Of a stretch of 64,000 nt of DNA, positions 42,592 to 53,299 are shown one piece after another (positions within the stretch are counted from its first letter, which is position 1; each line of letters begins with the position of its first letter). This stretch comes from Phocaeicola faecalis (lineage in GTDB: Bacteria; Bacteroidota; Bacteroidia; Bacteroidales; Bacteroidaceae), in assembly GCF_021730445.1 (NCBI RefSeq), contig NZ_JADNRM010000015.1, positions 47,338-111,337 on the forward strand, in the 5' to 3' direction. Under the pieces are notes generated by a model. That model worked only from the letters and a program-made list of their open reading frames with translations, ran no database searches and was not told the origin of the DNA. A program made the translations under genes and the position numbers.

Positions 42592-44124
42592 TTAATTAAA
42601 GTCGGGCAAAGTAACCGAGAAGTTAGGATTCGGTATATGCTGTGACTTGATTACTTCTTTCATCTGTTTTACAATTTCAGGATGTTCGGCTGCTACATCA
42701 TGGTCTTCGTGAATATCCTCGGCAAGATTATAAAGGAACGGTTTGCCACTCTTCACTACCATCTTCCAATCACCCATGCGTACACCTATCTGGTCGGTTT
42801 CGTCAAATTCCCAATAAAGGAAATCGTGTTGCTTTTGTCCTTCCTGTCCGGTCAACGTTGGATAAATAGAAATTCCATCGAAATAATCAGTACCTTTTTT
42901 CTTTTTATTGGTATATTTCTTCACGTAGTTCTTCACACCTGCCACATCACAGAATGTCGGCATCAAATCATAAAATGCAAACTGATGGTCATTGACTTGT
43001 CCGGCTTCCACTTTACCCGGCCAACGAACAATAAACGGAATACGGATACCGCCTTCGTAGCATTGACGCTTCAAACCGCGCAACTTACCGTCACGTCCAA
43101 AGAATGTAGGATCTGCACCACCTTCCTCGTGAGGGCCATTATCACTGGTAAAGATAACCAATGTATTTTCATCCATTCCTTTTTCTTTCAGTTTCTTCAG
43201 CACTTCGCCCACATAATAATCCAGACGGGTAATCATACCGGCAAACTGTGCATGCGTATGGACAGAAGCATTGTAACGCGAACCTTCCGAACCTCCCCAT
43301 GTCTTGTCATGGAAGAACTTCTTCTGATATCCTTCCAGGATAGAATCCTCAGGTTGAACTAATTCCGCATGAGGCAATGTATAAGTAAATACACCGAAGA
43401 ACGGTTGTTTGCCGTCTTGCTTATCAAGCCACTTCATGGCTTCCTGATGAATCATATCGGCAGAATATTGCGGACGTTTATAGTATTCTTTGCCGTACAT
43501 GGGATATTTGATATTTTCATCCATTATCACACGCACCACAGCTGTGTCGCCCATTGATTTGCTATAACGGTTTAAGAAGTTCGGATAGTAAAGATGGGCC
43601 TGGAACTGACATATAAAACCATAAAACTCGTCGATACCCCGTTTGTCGGGAGTAGAAACGGAACCTTCATAGCCTCCTGCCCACTTACCGAACATACCGG
43701 TGGTATAACCGTTATCTTTCATTATCTCAGGGATGATTATGTGTTCGGGGTCATAAGGATGCTGCCCCACCACTGAATATTCTTTGTTATTACCATACAT
43801 CACGATGGGAGCGTCACGCCAATACTCTTTATTTCCACGCACTTCACAGTGACCGGTATGCTGTCCTGTCATAAACGAAGCACGGGAAGGGGCACTTACC
43901 GGACTTCCTGAATAAGCCTGAGTAAAGCGCATGCCCTCTTTGGCCATATTATCAATATTAGGAGTACTGATATATGATTGGCCGTAACAGCCCAAGTCGC
44001 CATATCCCATATCATCACACATAATGTATATGATATTTGGCTTCACGTCATGACTCTTTTGTGCATAAGCACCCAACGAAGTAAGGGCAAGTCCACTGCC
44101 CAGCCATAAAAGTTTTTTGTTCAT
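42592..44124 (-). CDS. Exported sulfatase (S-type formylglycine)
   Basis: A 510-residue arylsulfatase-family enzyme with a signal peptide (1-21). Metal ligands appear in YIMCDDMGYGDLG. The active-site motif is Ser77-Ala-Pro-Ser-Arg81 (GSPVSAPSRASFMTG), the serine form that anaerobic maturases (anSME) convert to formylglycine. Further ligands are in FTSDNGPHEEGG and GLKRQCYEGGIRIPF. Such enzymes remove sulfate from host glycans. No SusC/D pair or glycosidase is adjacent, so the substrate is not indicated. A TACCTTTG promoter element is at 44151-44158. Confidence 0.94.
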   Translation of the reverse strand: MNKKLLWLGSGLALTSLGAYAQKSHDVKPNIIYIMCDDMGYGDLGCYGQSYISTPNIDNMAKEGMRFTQAYSGSPVSAPSRASFMTGQHTGHCEVRGNKEYWRDAPIVMYGNNKEYSVVGQHPYDPEHIIIPEIMKDNGYTTGMFGKWAGGYEGSVSTPDKRGIDEFYGFICQFQAHLYYPNFLNRYSKSMGDTAVVRVIMDENIKYPMYGKEYYKRPQYSADMIHQEAMKWLDKQDGKQPFFGVFTYTLPHAELVQPEDSILEGYQKKFFHDKTWGGSEGSRYNASVHTHAQFAGMITRLDYYVGEVLKKLKEKGMDENTLVIFTSDNGPHEEGGADPTFFGRDGKLRGLKRQCYEGGIRIPFIVRWPGKVEAGQVNDHQFAFYDLMPTFCDVAGVKNYVKKYTNKKKKGTDYFDGISIYPTLTGQEGQKQHDFLYWEFDETDQIGVRMGDWKMVVKSGKPFLYNLAEDIHEDHDVAAEHPEIVKQMKEVIKSQHIPNPNFSVTLPDFN

Positions 44125-44150
44125 TCTATATATCTATTAAAGGTTATACG

Positions 44151-44158
44151 CAAAGGTA
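44151..44158 (-). promoter_or_regulatory. -7 promoter element for sulfatase gene
   Basis: TACCTTTG on the minus strand, 27 bases upstream of the sulfatase ATG. Confidence 0.5.
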
Positions 44159-44244
44159 TACAAAAGCAACTAATATTATTGATAAACAATGCAATTTATG
44201 AATTATATTTTAGACAACAAAGAACATGAATAAAAAAATAGTCT

Positions 44245-44252
44245 TAACTTTG
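44245..44252 (+). promoter_or_regulatory. -7 promoter element for tricorn-like protease 2
   Basis: TAACTTTG, an exact TAnnTTTG match, 37 bases before the ATG at 44289. Confidence 0.5.
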
Positions 44253-44288
44253 CTCCTATAAGCAACAATATTACAAACAGCAAGTAAA

Positions 44289-47200
44289 ATGAATAAAAAA
44301 CTATTATTCACCCTGTTACTGGCAGGGAGTGCCGCTGTCGGACATGCTACCGATGAGGCCAGATTATTACGCTTTCCTGCTACAAACGGACAGGAAGTCG
44401 TGTTCTCCTATGCAGGCGATTTGTACAAAGCTCCCCTGAAAGGTGGAGAGGCACAACGTCTCACTTCCCATATCGGCTATGAAATGTTTGCCCGTTTCTC
44501 GCCCGATGGCAAATCAATCGCCTTCACCGGACAATATGACGGAAACACGGAAGTGTATCTGATGTCTGCCGATGGTGGAGAACCCACCCGACTGACTTAC
44601 ACCGCTACTAACAGTCGTGACGATTTGGGTGACCGTATGGGTCCGAACAATATCGTAATGACGTGGAGCCCCGACGGTAAGAACATTGTCTATCGTAACC
44701 GTATCAGCGACGGATTCGACGGAAAGCTCTGGACAATATCCAAAGAAGGAGGTATGTCCCAACTCATTCCATTACCCGAAGGCGGATTCTGTTCTTACTC
44801 TCCCGATGGCAAGAAACTGGCTTACAACCGTGTGATGCGTGAGTTCCGTAACTGGAAATACTATCGTGGCGGAATGGCAGACGATATCTGGATTTACAAT
44901 CCTGCAAGCAAAAAAGTGGAAAACATTACTAATAATGTAGCGCAAGATATTGTCCCCATGTGGATAGGCGACGAAATTTTCTTTATCTCCGACCGTGACA
45001 TGACCATGAATATCTTTGTCTACAATACCCAAACGAAACAGACAGAGAAAGTAACCAATTATACAGACTACGATGTCAAATTCCCCAGTTCGAACGGTGA
45101 AATCATTGTATATGAAAACGGAGGATACCTCTATAAACTCGACCCGAAGACACGCCGGACCGAAAAAATATCCATTACTCTAAAATCAGATAATATCCTT
45201 GCCCGCAAAGAAATGAAGAAAGTGGCAGGCAACCTGACCGCAGCCAGTCTTTCTGCCGACGGACACCGAGTAGCGATAACTGCCCGCGGCGAAGTGTTTG
45301 ATGTTCCGGCAGACAAAGGTGTGACCCGCAACATCACCCGTACTCCGGGAGCCAATGAACGCGATGCCGCCTGGAGCCCGGACGGAAAATACATTGCCTA
45401 TATCAGCGACCGAACCGGAGAAACCGAAATCTGGCTGCAACCCTCCGAAGGCGGAGAAGCTATTCAACTGACCAAAAACAATGATACCTACATTCGCCAA
45501 CTGATGTGGAGCCCGAACAGCAAAAAGGTGCTCTACACCGACCGCAAAAACCGTATCGTAGAAGTGGATATAACTTCAAAATCCAAGAAGACTGTCATGC
45601 AAAACCCCGAAGGAGAGTTTTACTCAGTCAATTACTCACCCGACAGCCAATGGATTACTTATACCAAACCGGGCAAGAACAATATGGATGTGGTGTATGT
45701 ATACCATCTCACCTCGGGCAAAGAATATCCCGTAACAGAGAAATGGTACAACTCTTCATCTCCACATTTCAGTACCGACGGCAAATACCTTATCTTTACT
45801 TCCGAACGCGATTTCAATCCCATCTACAGCCAAACGGAGTGGAATCATGCTTACAACCGCATGGGCGGAGTATATATCGCTTTATTGTCTAAAGACACCC
45901 CGTCGCCTTTCCTGCCATCGGACGAAAAAATAAGCATCGAAGACAACACCCCCGAAAGCAAATCCGCAGCCAAAGACAATAAAGCGGACGACAAAGCAAC
46001 CGGCGTAACCATTGATGCTGAAGGATTGCCCGGACGCTTGCTCAAACTTCCTCTTCCGGCAGGCTATTATTACCAGCTTTATTCTGACGGAAAGAAAGTA
46101 TGGTACTCCAACTCAGGAAATACCAAAGTATTCGACCTGGCGGAACAGAAAGAAGAAACCGTGGCCGAAGGAGCTAACATGAGCGTAGCCGAAAGCAATA
46201 AAAAAGCAATATTCTACAAAGGCGGCGACCTGTATGTATGCGATTTCCCTTGCAGCAAAGCCGCTTTAGACAAGAAGGTAAATCTGGACAATATGATTGC
46301 CCCGATAGACTATCCACAAGAATGGGCACAAATCTTTGACGAGACCTGGCGTGCCTTCCGTGATGGTTTCTATCTGGAGAATATGCACGGAGTAGACTGG
46401 AAAGCCATTAAAACAAAATATGCCGCCCTGCTTCCTTATGCTAAAACCCGGTTAGACCTCAATTACATTATCGGTGAGATGATTGCCGAATTAGCCTGTG
46501 GACATGCTTACGTGAATCCGGGAGAAATCAAAGGGCCCGAACGCATCAAGATGGGTTTGCTGGGTGCAGAATTGAGTCGCGACAAGAGTGGATTCTACCG
46601 TATCGAGAAGATTTTACCGGGAGCTGTTTACAGCCAAAAGCTCCGTTCCCCGCTTACCGAACCGGGCCTCGGCGTAAAAGAAGGTGATTACATCACTGCT
46701 GTCGACGGTATCCCGACTACCACCGTAGACAATATCTACAGTCTACTGACAGGCAAAGCAGGTGTACTGACCGAATTAAGCATCAACAGCACTGCCTCTG
46801 CCAAAGGTGCGCGCAAAGTAGTGGTCAGCCCGATTGACAATGAATATCCATTGTACCACTACAATTGGGTACAAAACAATATCAAGAAAGTGGAAGAAGC
46901 CACCAACGGACGTGTAGGTTATATCTATATCCCCGATATGGGTCCTGACGGACTGAACGAATTTGCCCGTTACTTCTATCCTCAGTTGGACAAGGAAGCA
47001 CTCATCATCGACGACCGTGCCAATGGCGGCGGCAATGTCTCACCTATGATTATCGAACGCTTGCTTCGCCAGCCTTACCGTCTGACCATGAGCCGCACGT
47101 CTACCAAAGTCGGAACCATTCCCGATGCCACGTTAGTAGGCCCGAAGGTATTGCTCATCAATAAATATTCGGCTTCGGACGGTGACTTGTTCCCTTGGAG

Positions 47201-47525
47201 TTTCAAAGCAAACAAAATCGGTAAAGTAATCGGTACCCGTACCTGGGGCGGCATTGTCGGAATCAGCGGCCCGCTGCCTTATATGGACGATACGGACGTA
47301 CGTGTTCCGTTCTTTACCAACTTCGACGCCAAGACCGGTCAGTGGATTGTGGAAAATCACGGTGTAGACCCTGATATCCTGATTGACAATGATCCGGTGA
47401 AAGAACAAATGGGAGAGGACCAGCAACTGAATAAAGCCATAGAGGTCATTATGCAAGAGCTGAAAGACCGCAAACCATTACCTAAAGTTCCGGCTCCGAG
47501 AACATTCAAGGATTTGGGATTATAA
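44289..47525 (+). CDS. Tricorn-like S41 serine protease 2
   Basis: A 1078-residue paralogue of the protein at 9428-12682 with the same plan: signal peptide (1-20), TolB/WD-type propeller repeats (SPDGKSIAFTGQYDGNTE, SPDGKYIAYISDRTGETE), a charged linker, a helical region, a PDZ-like domain (near 770-830) and the S41 protease. The catalytic Ser963 lies in NKYSASDGDLFPW, the canonical tricorn form, and His739 in CGHAYVNPG. GTRTWGGIVGISG and ENHGVDPDI complete the site. It is expected to be an active periplasmic tail- or oligopeptide-degrading protease. It has its own promoter and terminator. Confidence 0.93.
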   Translation: MNKKLLFTLLLAGSAAVGHATDEARLLRFPATNGQEVVFSYAGDLYKAPLKGGEAQRLTSHIGYEMFARFSPDGKSIAFTGQYDGNTEVYLMSADGGEPTRLTYTATNSRDDLGDRMGPNNIVMTWSPDGKNIVYRNRISDGFDGKLWTISKEGGMSQLIPLPEGGFCSYSPDGKKLAYNRVMREFRNWKYYRGGMADDIWIYNPASKKVENITNNVAQDIVPMWIGDEIFFISDRDMTMNIFVYNTQTKQTEKVTNYTDYDVKFPSSNGEIIVYENGGYLYKLDPKTRRTEKISITLKSDNILARKEMKKVAGNLTAASLSADGHRVAITARGEVFDVPADKGVTRNITRTPGANERDAAWSPDGKYIAYISDRTGETEIWLQPSEGGEAIQLTKNNDTYIRQLMWSPNSKKVLYTDRKNRIVEVDITSKSKKTVMQNPEGEFYSVNYSPDSQWITYTKPGKNNMDVVYVYHLTSGKEYPVTEKWYNSSSPHFSTDGKYLIFTSERDFNPIYSQTEWNHAYNRMGGVYIALLSKDTPSPFLPSDEKISIEDNTPESKSAAKDNKADDKATGVTIDAEGLPGRLLKLPLPAGYYYQLYSDGKKVWYSNSGNTKVFDLAEQKEETVAEGANMSVAESNKKAIFYKGGDLYVCDFPCSKAALDKKVNLDNMIAPIDYPQEWAQIFDETWRAFRDGFYLENMHGVDWKAIKTKYAALLPYAKTRLDLNYIIGEMIAELACGHAYVNPGEIKGPERIKMGLLGAELSRDKSGFYRIEKILPGAVYSQKLRSPLTEPGLGVKEGDYITAVDGIPTTTVDNIYSLLTGKAGVLTELSINSTASAKGARKVVVSPIDNEYPLYHYNWVQNNIKKVEEATNGRVGYIYIPDMGPDGLNEFARYFYPQLDKEALIIDDRANGGGNVSPMIIERLLRQPYRLTMSRTSTKVGTIPDATLVGPKVLLINKYSASDGDLFPWSFKANKIGKVIGTRTWGGIVGISGPLPYMDDTDVRVPFFTNFDAKTGQWIVENHGVDPDILIDNDPVKEQMGEDQQLNKAIEVIMQELKDRKPLPKVPAPRTFKDLGL

Positions 47526-47535
47526 TAAATCATTC

Positions 47536-47590
47536 AAAATATATCGGGTGTCCGACTTTGGTCATCCGATATATTTTTTTAATTTTATCC
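47536..47590 (+). terminator. Rho-independent terminator after tricorn-like protease 2
   Basis: AAAATATATCGGGTG (47536-47550) pairs with CATCCGATATATTTT (47573-47587), 14 of 15 Watson-Crick with one G-U, followed by a run of T. Confidence 0.9.
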
Positions 47591-47627
47591 AACAAACGTC
47601 AATTCATTCACTTTCTTCGGCTAAATA

Positions 47628-47658
47628 TTTGAAGATGTTATCGTTATCACTATCTTTG
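47628..47658 (+). promoter_or_regulatory. Full-consensus Bacteroides promoter
   Basis: TTTG (47628-47631), exactly 19 bases, TATCTTTG (47651-47658). This is the best promoter match in the window, 36 bases before the lipoprotein ATG. Confidence 0.75.
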
Positions 47659-47694
47659 AACTCAATAATCACTAAAAACTAAAACTAACACAAC

Positions 47695-48303
47695 ATGAAA
47701 CGCTACTCTTATTTATTCTTGGCAGCACTTGCACTCAGTTCTTGCCAAAACGATGATAATAATGCCATCTACAACGATTTTGGAGGTATGTATAAAATTA
47801 CTTCCATGCAATCAGAGAATCCCCTCGATCTGAACAATGACGGAATACAATCTTTCGATCTTTACGAAGAAATAGCCGCCCCGGTTTATTCGTCCAAAAA
47901 CACATCAAATCAAGAAGCAATCCCATTCTATCATTTCGACGAATGGTCAAACTATGCAGAAGTCAGGCCCGCATTTCATGACCAACCGGATTATCCCCTG
48001 CTTCTATTAAAACTTCCTTTGCAAAAAATAAGCAATGAAGGAAGCGATGAACCTTTTTTGAGTCTTTACGACCACGACTTGAGTGACTATGAATACACGC
48101 TCACGGATAACTCCCGCGTCGATTTGAAACTCATTACTCCCAGTGCTGTCCGTTTGGGAGTGGTGGAACGATTGGAAAGAACGGACAAAGATAATTTTGT
48201 GGTTTCAATGACGGCACGCTTCTTTGATTTTTCTACCCGCAAATGGATATATACTCCTATCACTGTCACTTACAAAAGAGTAACGGACAGCAGTAGTCTA
48301 TAA
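47695..48303 (+). CDS. Hypothetical surface lipoprotein
   Basis: A 202-residue lipoprotein with signal MKRYSYLFLAALALSSC (Cys17), followed by QNDDNNA. The acidic residues right after the Cys fit the lipoprotein export signal that sends Bacteroidetes lipoproteins to the cell surface. The rest is likely one beta-rich domain ending TPITVTYKRVT; the family was not recognised. It has an excellent promoter of its own and precedes leuS. Confidence 0.78.
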   Translation: MKRYSYLFLAALALSSCQNDDNNAIYNDFGGMYKITSMQSENPLDLNNDGIQSFDLYEEIAAPVYSSKNTSNQEAIPFYHFDEWSNYAEVRPAFHDQPDYPLLLLKLPLQKISNEGSDEPFLSLYDHDLSDYEYTLTDNSRVDLKLITPSAVRLGVVERLERTDKDNFVVSMTARFFDFSTRKWIYTPITVTYKRVTDSSSL

Positions 48304-48396
48304 AGAACCGTACTCCCGCCCATCGCAGGAAGTGCCCCATGTCTGTCCGAATGTATTTTCTTCGCCTGTTATTTCTGTTATCTCCCCGACTTTCAT

Positions 48397-48404
48397 TATC
48401 TTTG
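48397..48404 (+). promoter_or_regulatory. -7 promoter element for leuS
   Basis: TATCTTTG, 42 bases before the leuS ATG. Confidence 0.5.
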
Positions 48405-48446
48405 CAACCGCTTAATAACAAAGATATTAAATAACAAAAATAAATC

Positions 48447-51281
48447 ATGGAATACAATTTCAGAGAGATTGAGAAGAAATGGCAGCAGCGATGGGTGGAA
48501 AACCACACCTATCAGGTGACTGAAGACGAATCGAAAAAGAAATTCTACGTGCTCAATATGTTCCCTTATCCATCAGGGGCAGGATTGCACGTGGGACATC
48601 CGCTGGGATATATCGCCAGCGATATTTATGCACGTTACAAACGCTTGCAGGGATTTAACGTCCTCAACCCGATGGGTTACGATGCTTACGGACTTCCTGC
48701 CGAACAATATGCTATCCAGACCGGACAGCACCCCGCCATCACTACCGTCAACAATATCAACCGCTACCGCGAACAGTTGGATAAAATCGGTTTCTGCTTT
48801 GACTGGGACCGTGAAGTCCGCACTTGCGAACCGGGCTATTATCATTGGACTCAATGGGCCTTCCAGCAGATGTTCAATAGTTTCTATTGCAATGCGTGTT
48901 CATCGGCACAGCCCATCAGCAAACTGATAGAGCACTTCGCACAAAAAGGAACCGAAGGACTGGATGTAGCTTGCAGCGAAGAACTCAGCTTTACTGCCGA
49001 AGAATGGAACGCCAAGAGCGAAAAGGAACAACAGGAAATCCTGATGAACTACCGCATCGCTTACTTGGGCGAAACAATGGTAAACTGGTGCCCGCAACTG
49101 GGAACTGTCCTTGCCAATGATGAAGTGGTGGACGGAGTTTCGGAACGTGGCGGTTTCCCCGTGGTACAGAAAAAGATGCGCCAGTGGTGCTTGCGCGTTT
49201 CGGCATACGCTCAACGTTTGCTCGAAGGACTGGACAATGTGGACTGGACAGACTCTCTGAAAGAAACACAACGCAACTGGATAGGCCGTTCGGAAGGTAC
49301 GGAAGTACAGTTCAAGGTGAAAGACAGTGATATCGAATTCACCATCTTTACCACCCGCGCAGATACCATGTTCGGTGTAACCTTCATGGTTCTGGCTCCC
49401 GAAAGTGAATTGGTGGCACAGCTTACCACTCCCGAACAAAAAGAGGAAGTGGACGCTTATCTGGACCGCACCAAGAAACGTACCGAACGTGAACGTATCG
49501 CCGACCGCCGTGTGACCGGTGTATTCAGCGGTTCGTATGCCATCAATCCGTTTACAGGCGATGCCGTTCCCGTATGGATTAGTGATTATGTACTGGCAGG
49601 TTATGGTACAGGCGCTATCATGGCGGTTCCTGCCCACGACAGCCGTGACTATGCTTTTGCCAAGCATTTCAATCTGCCCATCGTTCCGTTGGTGGAAGGT
49701 TGTGATGTAAGCGAAGAAAGTTTCGATGCCAAAGAAGGTATTGTTTGCAACTCACCCCGTCAGGATGTCACTCCTTACTGCGATCTTTCTTTGAACGGTC
49801 TGACTATCAAAGAAGCTATCGCCGCAACTAAAGAATATGTAAAAGCTCATAATCTGGGACGTGTGAAAGTGAATTATCGTCTTCGCGACGCCATCTTCTC
49901 ACGCCAGCGTTACTGGGGCGAACCGTTCCCCGTATATTACAAAGACGGTATGCCTTACATGATTGATTCCTCTAAATTGCCGCTCGAACTTCCCGAAGTC
50001 GCCAAGTTCCTGCCGACCGAGACAGGCGAACCTCCCTTGGGACATGCTACCAAGTGGGCTTGGGATGTAGAAAAGGGCGAAGTAGTGGAAAACGCTTTGA
50101 TTGACCATGTAAATGTATTCCCGCTGGAACTGAATACCATGCCGGGCTTTGCCGGTTCATCCGCATACTATCTGCGCTATATGGACCCGCACAACAATCA
50201 GGCTTTGGTATCGGAAAAGGCAGACCACTACTGGCAGAATGTAGACCTTTATGTGGGAGGTACCGAGCACGCTACCGGCCACTTGATTTACTCTCGTTTC
50301 TGGAACAAGTTCCTGCACGATCTGGGTATAAGCATCAAGGAAGAACCGTTCCAGAAGTTGGTGAACCAAGGAATGATTCAGGGACGAAGCAACTTTGTAT
50401 ATCGTATCAAAGATACCAATACCTTTGTATCACTGAACCTGAAAGACCAGTATGAAACGACTCCGCTGCATGTGGATGTGAACATTGTTTCAAATGACAT
50501 TCTGGATACCGAAGCATTCAAGGCATGGCGCCCCGAATACAACGATGCAGAGTTTATCCTCGAAGATGGAAAGTACATCTGCGGATGGGCGGTAGAGAAG
50601 ATGAGTAAATCCATGTACAACGTGGTTAATCCCGATATGATTGTCGAGAAATATGGTGCCGACACTTTGCGTATGTACGAAATGTTCCTCGGCCCGGTGG
50701 AACAGTCCAAGCCTTGGGATACCAATGGTATTGACGGTGTTCACCGTTTCTTGAAGAAACTGTGGAATCTGTTCTATAGCCGCACCGACGAGTTCTTGCC
50801 TGTAGAAAGTGAACCGACTAAAGAAGAGTTGAAAGCTATTCATAAGCTGATTAAAAAGGTAACCGGAGATATTGAAACTTTCTCCTACAACACCTCTATC
50901 AGTGCATTCATGATTTGTGTAAACGAACTGTCTTCATTAAAATGCCGCAACAAGGCAATATTGAGCAACCTCATCATCTTGTTGGCTCCGTTTGCCCCCC
51001 ACTTCGCTGAAGAACTTTGGGAAGCTTTGGGCAACACCACCAGCGTATGCGATGCACAGTGGCCTGCATTCAATGAAGATTACTTGAAAGAGGATAGCGT
51101 GAAATATACCATCTCGTTCAATGGTAAGGCACGTTTCACTATGGAGTTCCCAGCCGATGCTGACAACGATACCATTCAGGCAACTGTTATGGCAGACGAA
51201 CAGGCACAGAAATGGATTGAAGGCAAGACTCCGAAGAAGGTAATTATCGTTCCGAAGAAGATTGTAAACATTGTATTATAA
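48447..51281 (+). CDS. leuS: Leucyl-tRNA synthetase
   Basis: A 944-residue class Ia synthetase. The HIGH motif is HVGH at 48-51 ([12 protein letters not shown]) and KMSKS is KMSKSMYN near 718. The CP1 editing domain lies between about 225 and 420 and has the Thr-rich [18 protein letters not shown] and the Asp of [12 protein letters not shown]. The anticodon-binding and C-terminal domains are complete. The protein is about 80 residues longer than the E. coli enzyme owing to insertions near 150-185 and 660-700, as usual in Bacteroidetes. Confidence 0.98.
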   Translation: MEYNFREIEKKWQQRWVENHTYQVTEDESKKKFYVLNMFPYPSGAGLHVGHPLGYIASDIYARYKRLQGFNVLNPMGYDAYGLPAEQYAIQTGQHPAITTVNNINRYREQLDKIGFCFDWDREVRTCEPGYYHWTQWAFQQMFNSFYCNACSSAQPISKLIEHFAQKGTEGLDVACSEELSFTAEEWNAKSEKEQQEILMNYRIAYLGETMVNWCPQLGTVLANDEVVDGVSERGGFPVVQKKMRQWCLRVSAYAQRLLEGLDNVDWTDSLKETQRNWIGRSEGTEVQFKVKDSDIEFTIFTTRADTMFGVTFMVLAPESELVAQLTTPEQKEEVDAYLDRTKKRTERERIADRRVTGVFSGSYAINPFTGDAVPVWISDYVLAGYGTGAIMAVPAHDSRDYAFAKHFNLPIVPLVEGCDVSEESFDAKEGIVCNSPRQDVTPYCDLSLNGLTIKEAIAATKEYVKAHNLGRVKVNYRLRDAIFSRQRYWGEPFPVYYKDGMPYMIDSSKLPLELPEVAKFLPTETGEPPLGHATKWAWDVEKGEVVENALIDHVNVFPLELNTMPGFAGSSAYYLRYMDPHNNQALVSEKADHYWQNVDLYVGGTEHATGHLIYSRFWNKFLHDLGISIKEEPFQKLVNQGMIQGRSNFVYRIKDTNTFVSLNLKDQYETTPLHVDVNIVSNDILDTEAFKAWRPEYNDAEFILEDGKYICGWAVEKMSKSMYNVVNPDMIVEKYGADTLRMYEMFLGPVEQSKPWDTNGIDGVHRFLKKLWNLFYSRTDEFLPVESEPTKEELKAIHKLIKKVTGDIETFSYNTSISAFMICVNELSSLKCRNKAILSNLIILLAPFAPHFAEELWEALGNTTSVCDAQWPAFNEDYLKEDSVKYTISFNGKARFTMEFPADADNDTIQATVMADEQAQKWIEGKTPKKVIIVPKKIVNIVL

Positions 51282-51299
51282 TCGCTACTGTATTTTACA

Positions 51300-51343
51300 G
51301 TGTGTCAAAAGCAATACGATAACAAAAATTGCTTTTGACACAC
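51300..51343. repeat. TGTGTCAAAA inverted-repeat hairpin after leuS
   Basis: GTGTGTCAAAAGCAAT (51300-51315) is followed after 12 bases by its perfect reverse complement (51328-51343). The outer 11 bases equal the ends of the repeats at 12724, 17833 and 42057. There is no T-run, so it is at best a weak terminator. Confidence 0.75.
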
Positions 51344-51380
51344 CTTCCTACTTCACACTAAAACCAATCCTCATTATCAC

Positions 51381-52277
51381 ATGGACAAAATATTAAAAAT
51401 AAAACTCGGCAGAGAGGTAAAAGACTATTTAGCCATTACCTTCGGGCTGATATGCTATGCACTGGGATGGGCAGCTTTTTTATTACCTTATCAAATTACG
51501 ACAGGTGGAGTAACAGGTATTGCTGCCATTATCTATTATGCTACAGGCATTGAAATCCAAGTCTCTTACTTTGTCATCAATGCTGTGTTCTTAGGATTCG
51601 CGCTGAAAATATTAGGACCTAAATTCAGTCTTAAAACCATCTACGCCATTTTCATGCTGACTTTCCTGTTATGGTTCTTCCAAGTATTGTTAAAAGGTCC
51701 CAATGGTGAACTTCCACAATTATTAGGTCCGGGGCAAGAATTTATGGCTTGCGTAGTAGGTGCAGGATTGTTAGGATTCGGCATCGGTATCGTATTCTGT
51801 AACAACGGAAGCACGGGAGGAACAGATATCATCGCCTGGATTATCAACAAATATAAGGATGTAACGTTAGGACGTATGATGATGTATTGTGACATCGTCA
51901 TTATCTCTTCCTGTTATTTTATTTTCCATGACTGGAAACGCGTATTATTTGGCTTCTGCGTACTTTTTATCATGAGCATTGTTATCGATTATGTGATAAA
52001 CAGTACCCGCCAATCTGTTCAATTCCTCATTTTCTCGCGAAAACACGATGAAATAGCCGAAGGCATCACCAAGCAAATAGACCGTGGAGTAACTTTACTG
52101 GATGGTACCGGATGGTATAGCAAACAAGGAATCAAGGTCGTAGTGGTCTTGGCAAAGAAAAGCCAATCACTGGATATATTCCGATTGGTGAAAGATATTG
52201 ACCCCAATGCATTTATATCACAAAGCAATGTGGTGGGAGTGTATGGTGAAGGATTCGATAAACTAAAAATAAAGTAA
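51381..52277 (+). CDS. YitT family membrane protein (DUF2179)
   Basis: A 298-residue protein with five to six membrane helices in the first 190 residues (for example LAITFGLICYALGWAAFLLP near 17) and a soluble C-terminal DUF2179 domain (about 200-298) with GVTLLDGTGWYSKQGIKVV. A Gly-rich stretch GFGIGIVFCNNGSTGGTDI matches the family. The function is not established; relatives may transport small solutes. The next gene follows after 17 bases. Confidence 0.92.
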   Translation: MDKILKIKLGREVKDYLAITFGLICYALGWAAFLLPYQITTGGVTGIAAIIYYATGIEIQVSYFVINAVFLGFALKILGPKFSLKTIYAIFMLTFLLWFFQVLLKGPNGELPQLLGPGQEFMACVVGAGLLGFGIGIVFCNNGSTGGTDIIAWIINKYKDVTLGRMMMYCDIVIISSCYFIFHDWKRVLFGFCVLFIMSIVIDYVINSTRQSVQFLIFSRKHDEIAEGITKQIDRGVTLLDGTGWYSKQGIKVVVVLAKKSQSLDIFRLVKDIDPNAFISQSNVVGVYGEGFDKLKIK

Positions 52278-52294
52278 CTAAAAGACAAAGAACG

Positions 52295-53140
52295 ATGACA
52301 CAGAAAAATGCCATTAAAATCTTCGAAGAGAAAAAGGTACGTACTGTTTGGGACGATGAAACCGAAACATGGTATTTTTCCATCATCGATGTAATTGCCG
52401 CTTTGACGGAAAGTGTTGACCCCAGAAAATACTGGAACAAGTTAAAACAACGTCTAAAAGAAGAAGGAAATGAAACGGTGACAAATTGTCACCAGTTGAA
52501 AATGAAAGCCTCGGATGGTAAGATGCGTCTTACTGATGTAGCTGATACTGAGCAACTTTTCCGTCTTATCCAGTCCATTCCCTCTCCCAAGGCCGAGCCT
52601 TTCAAATTATGGATTGCTCAAATAGCCCGTGAACGTTTGGACCAACTGCAAGACCCGGAGTTGTCCATCAATCAAGCCCTGATGGATTATAAACGTTTAG
52701 GCTATTCCGATAACTGGATTAACCAACGTTTGAAAAGCATTGAAATCCGCAAGGATTTGACAGACGAATGGAAGCGCTGTGGTTTGGAAGAAGGCGTGCA
52801 GTTTGCTACTTTGACCGATATTATTTATCAGACATGGGCAGGCAAAACCGCCAAAGAATACAAACAGTTCAAAGGCTTGAAGAAAGAGAATCTGCGCGAC
52901 AACATGACGAATAAGGAACTGGTATTGAATATGCTTGCCGAACTATCCACCAAGGAAATATCCGAAGCGCGCAATCCTGATTCTTTTGAAGAACACGCAG
53001 ATGTTGCCCAACGTGGGGGACAGGTTGCATTGGAAGCCCGCTTGAAACTGGAACAAGAAACAGGAAAAGCTGTTGTTTCACCTCTCAATGCTAAAAACGG
53101 AATGCTATTGAACAAGAAAGAAGAAACAAAAGAGGAATAA
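52295..53140 (+). CDS. Bro-N domain protein (antirepressor-like)
   Basis: A 281-residue protein. The N-terminal ~110 residues (KVRTVWDDETETWYFSIIDV then RKYWNKLKQRLKEEG) match the BRO-N DNA-binding domain found in phage antirepressors and DNA-damage-inducible proteins. The C-terminal part (about 140-260) contains NMTNKELVLNMLAELSTKEI and ARNPDSFEEHADVAQRGGQ, a pattern seen in a chromosomal BRO family common in gut Bacteroidetes. No integrase or phage structural gene is nearby. It starts 17 bases after the YitT gene and could be co-transcribed. Confidence 0.85.
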   Translation: MTQKNAIKIFEEKKVRTVWDDETETWYFSIIDVIAALTESVDPRKYWNKLKQRLKEEGNETVTNCHQLKMKASDGKMRLTDVADTEQLFRLIQSIPSPKAEPFKLWIAQIARERLDQLQDPELSINQALMDYKRLGYSDNWINQRLKSIEIRKDLTDEWKRCGLEEGVQFATLTDIIYQTWAGKTAKEYKQFKGLKKENLRDNMTNKELVLNMLAELSTKEISEARNPDSFEEHADVAQRGGQVALEARLKLEQETGKAVVSPLNAKNGMLLNKKEETKEE

Positions 53141-53299
53141 GTTCTATCCATTGGCTTCACCGTTCCTGTATTTGGAAACAGGACGATGAAACAATGGTAG
53201 GATGATTTATTCTTCAGCTGTCCTTATCCATAAGTATTTTGCAAAGAATCTCATAAAGTTAAAAATTATCTTTATCCTCTCTTTCTTCCATATTATATT

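Noticed and set aside
51300..51343. Rho-independent terminator of leuS
   Set aside because: The stem is long and perfect but no T-run follows, and its ends match the repeat family, so I list it as a repeat.
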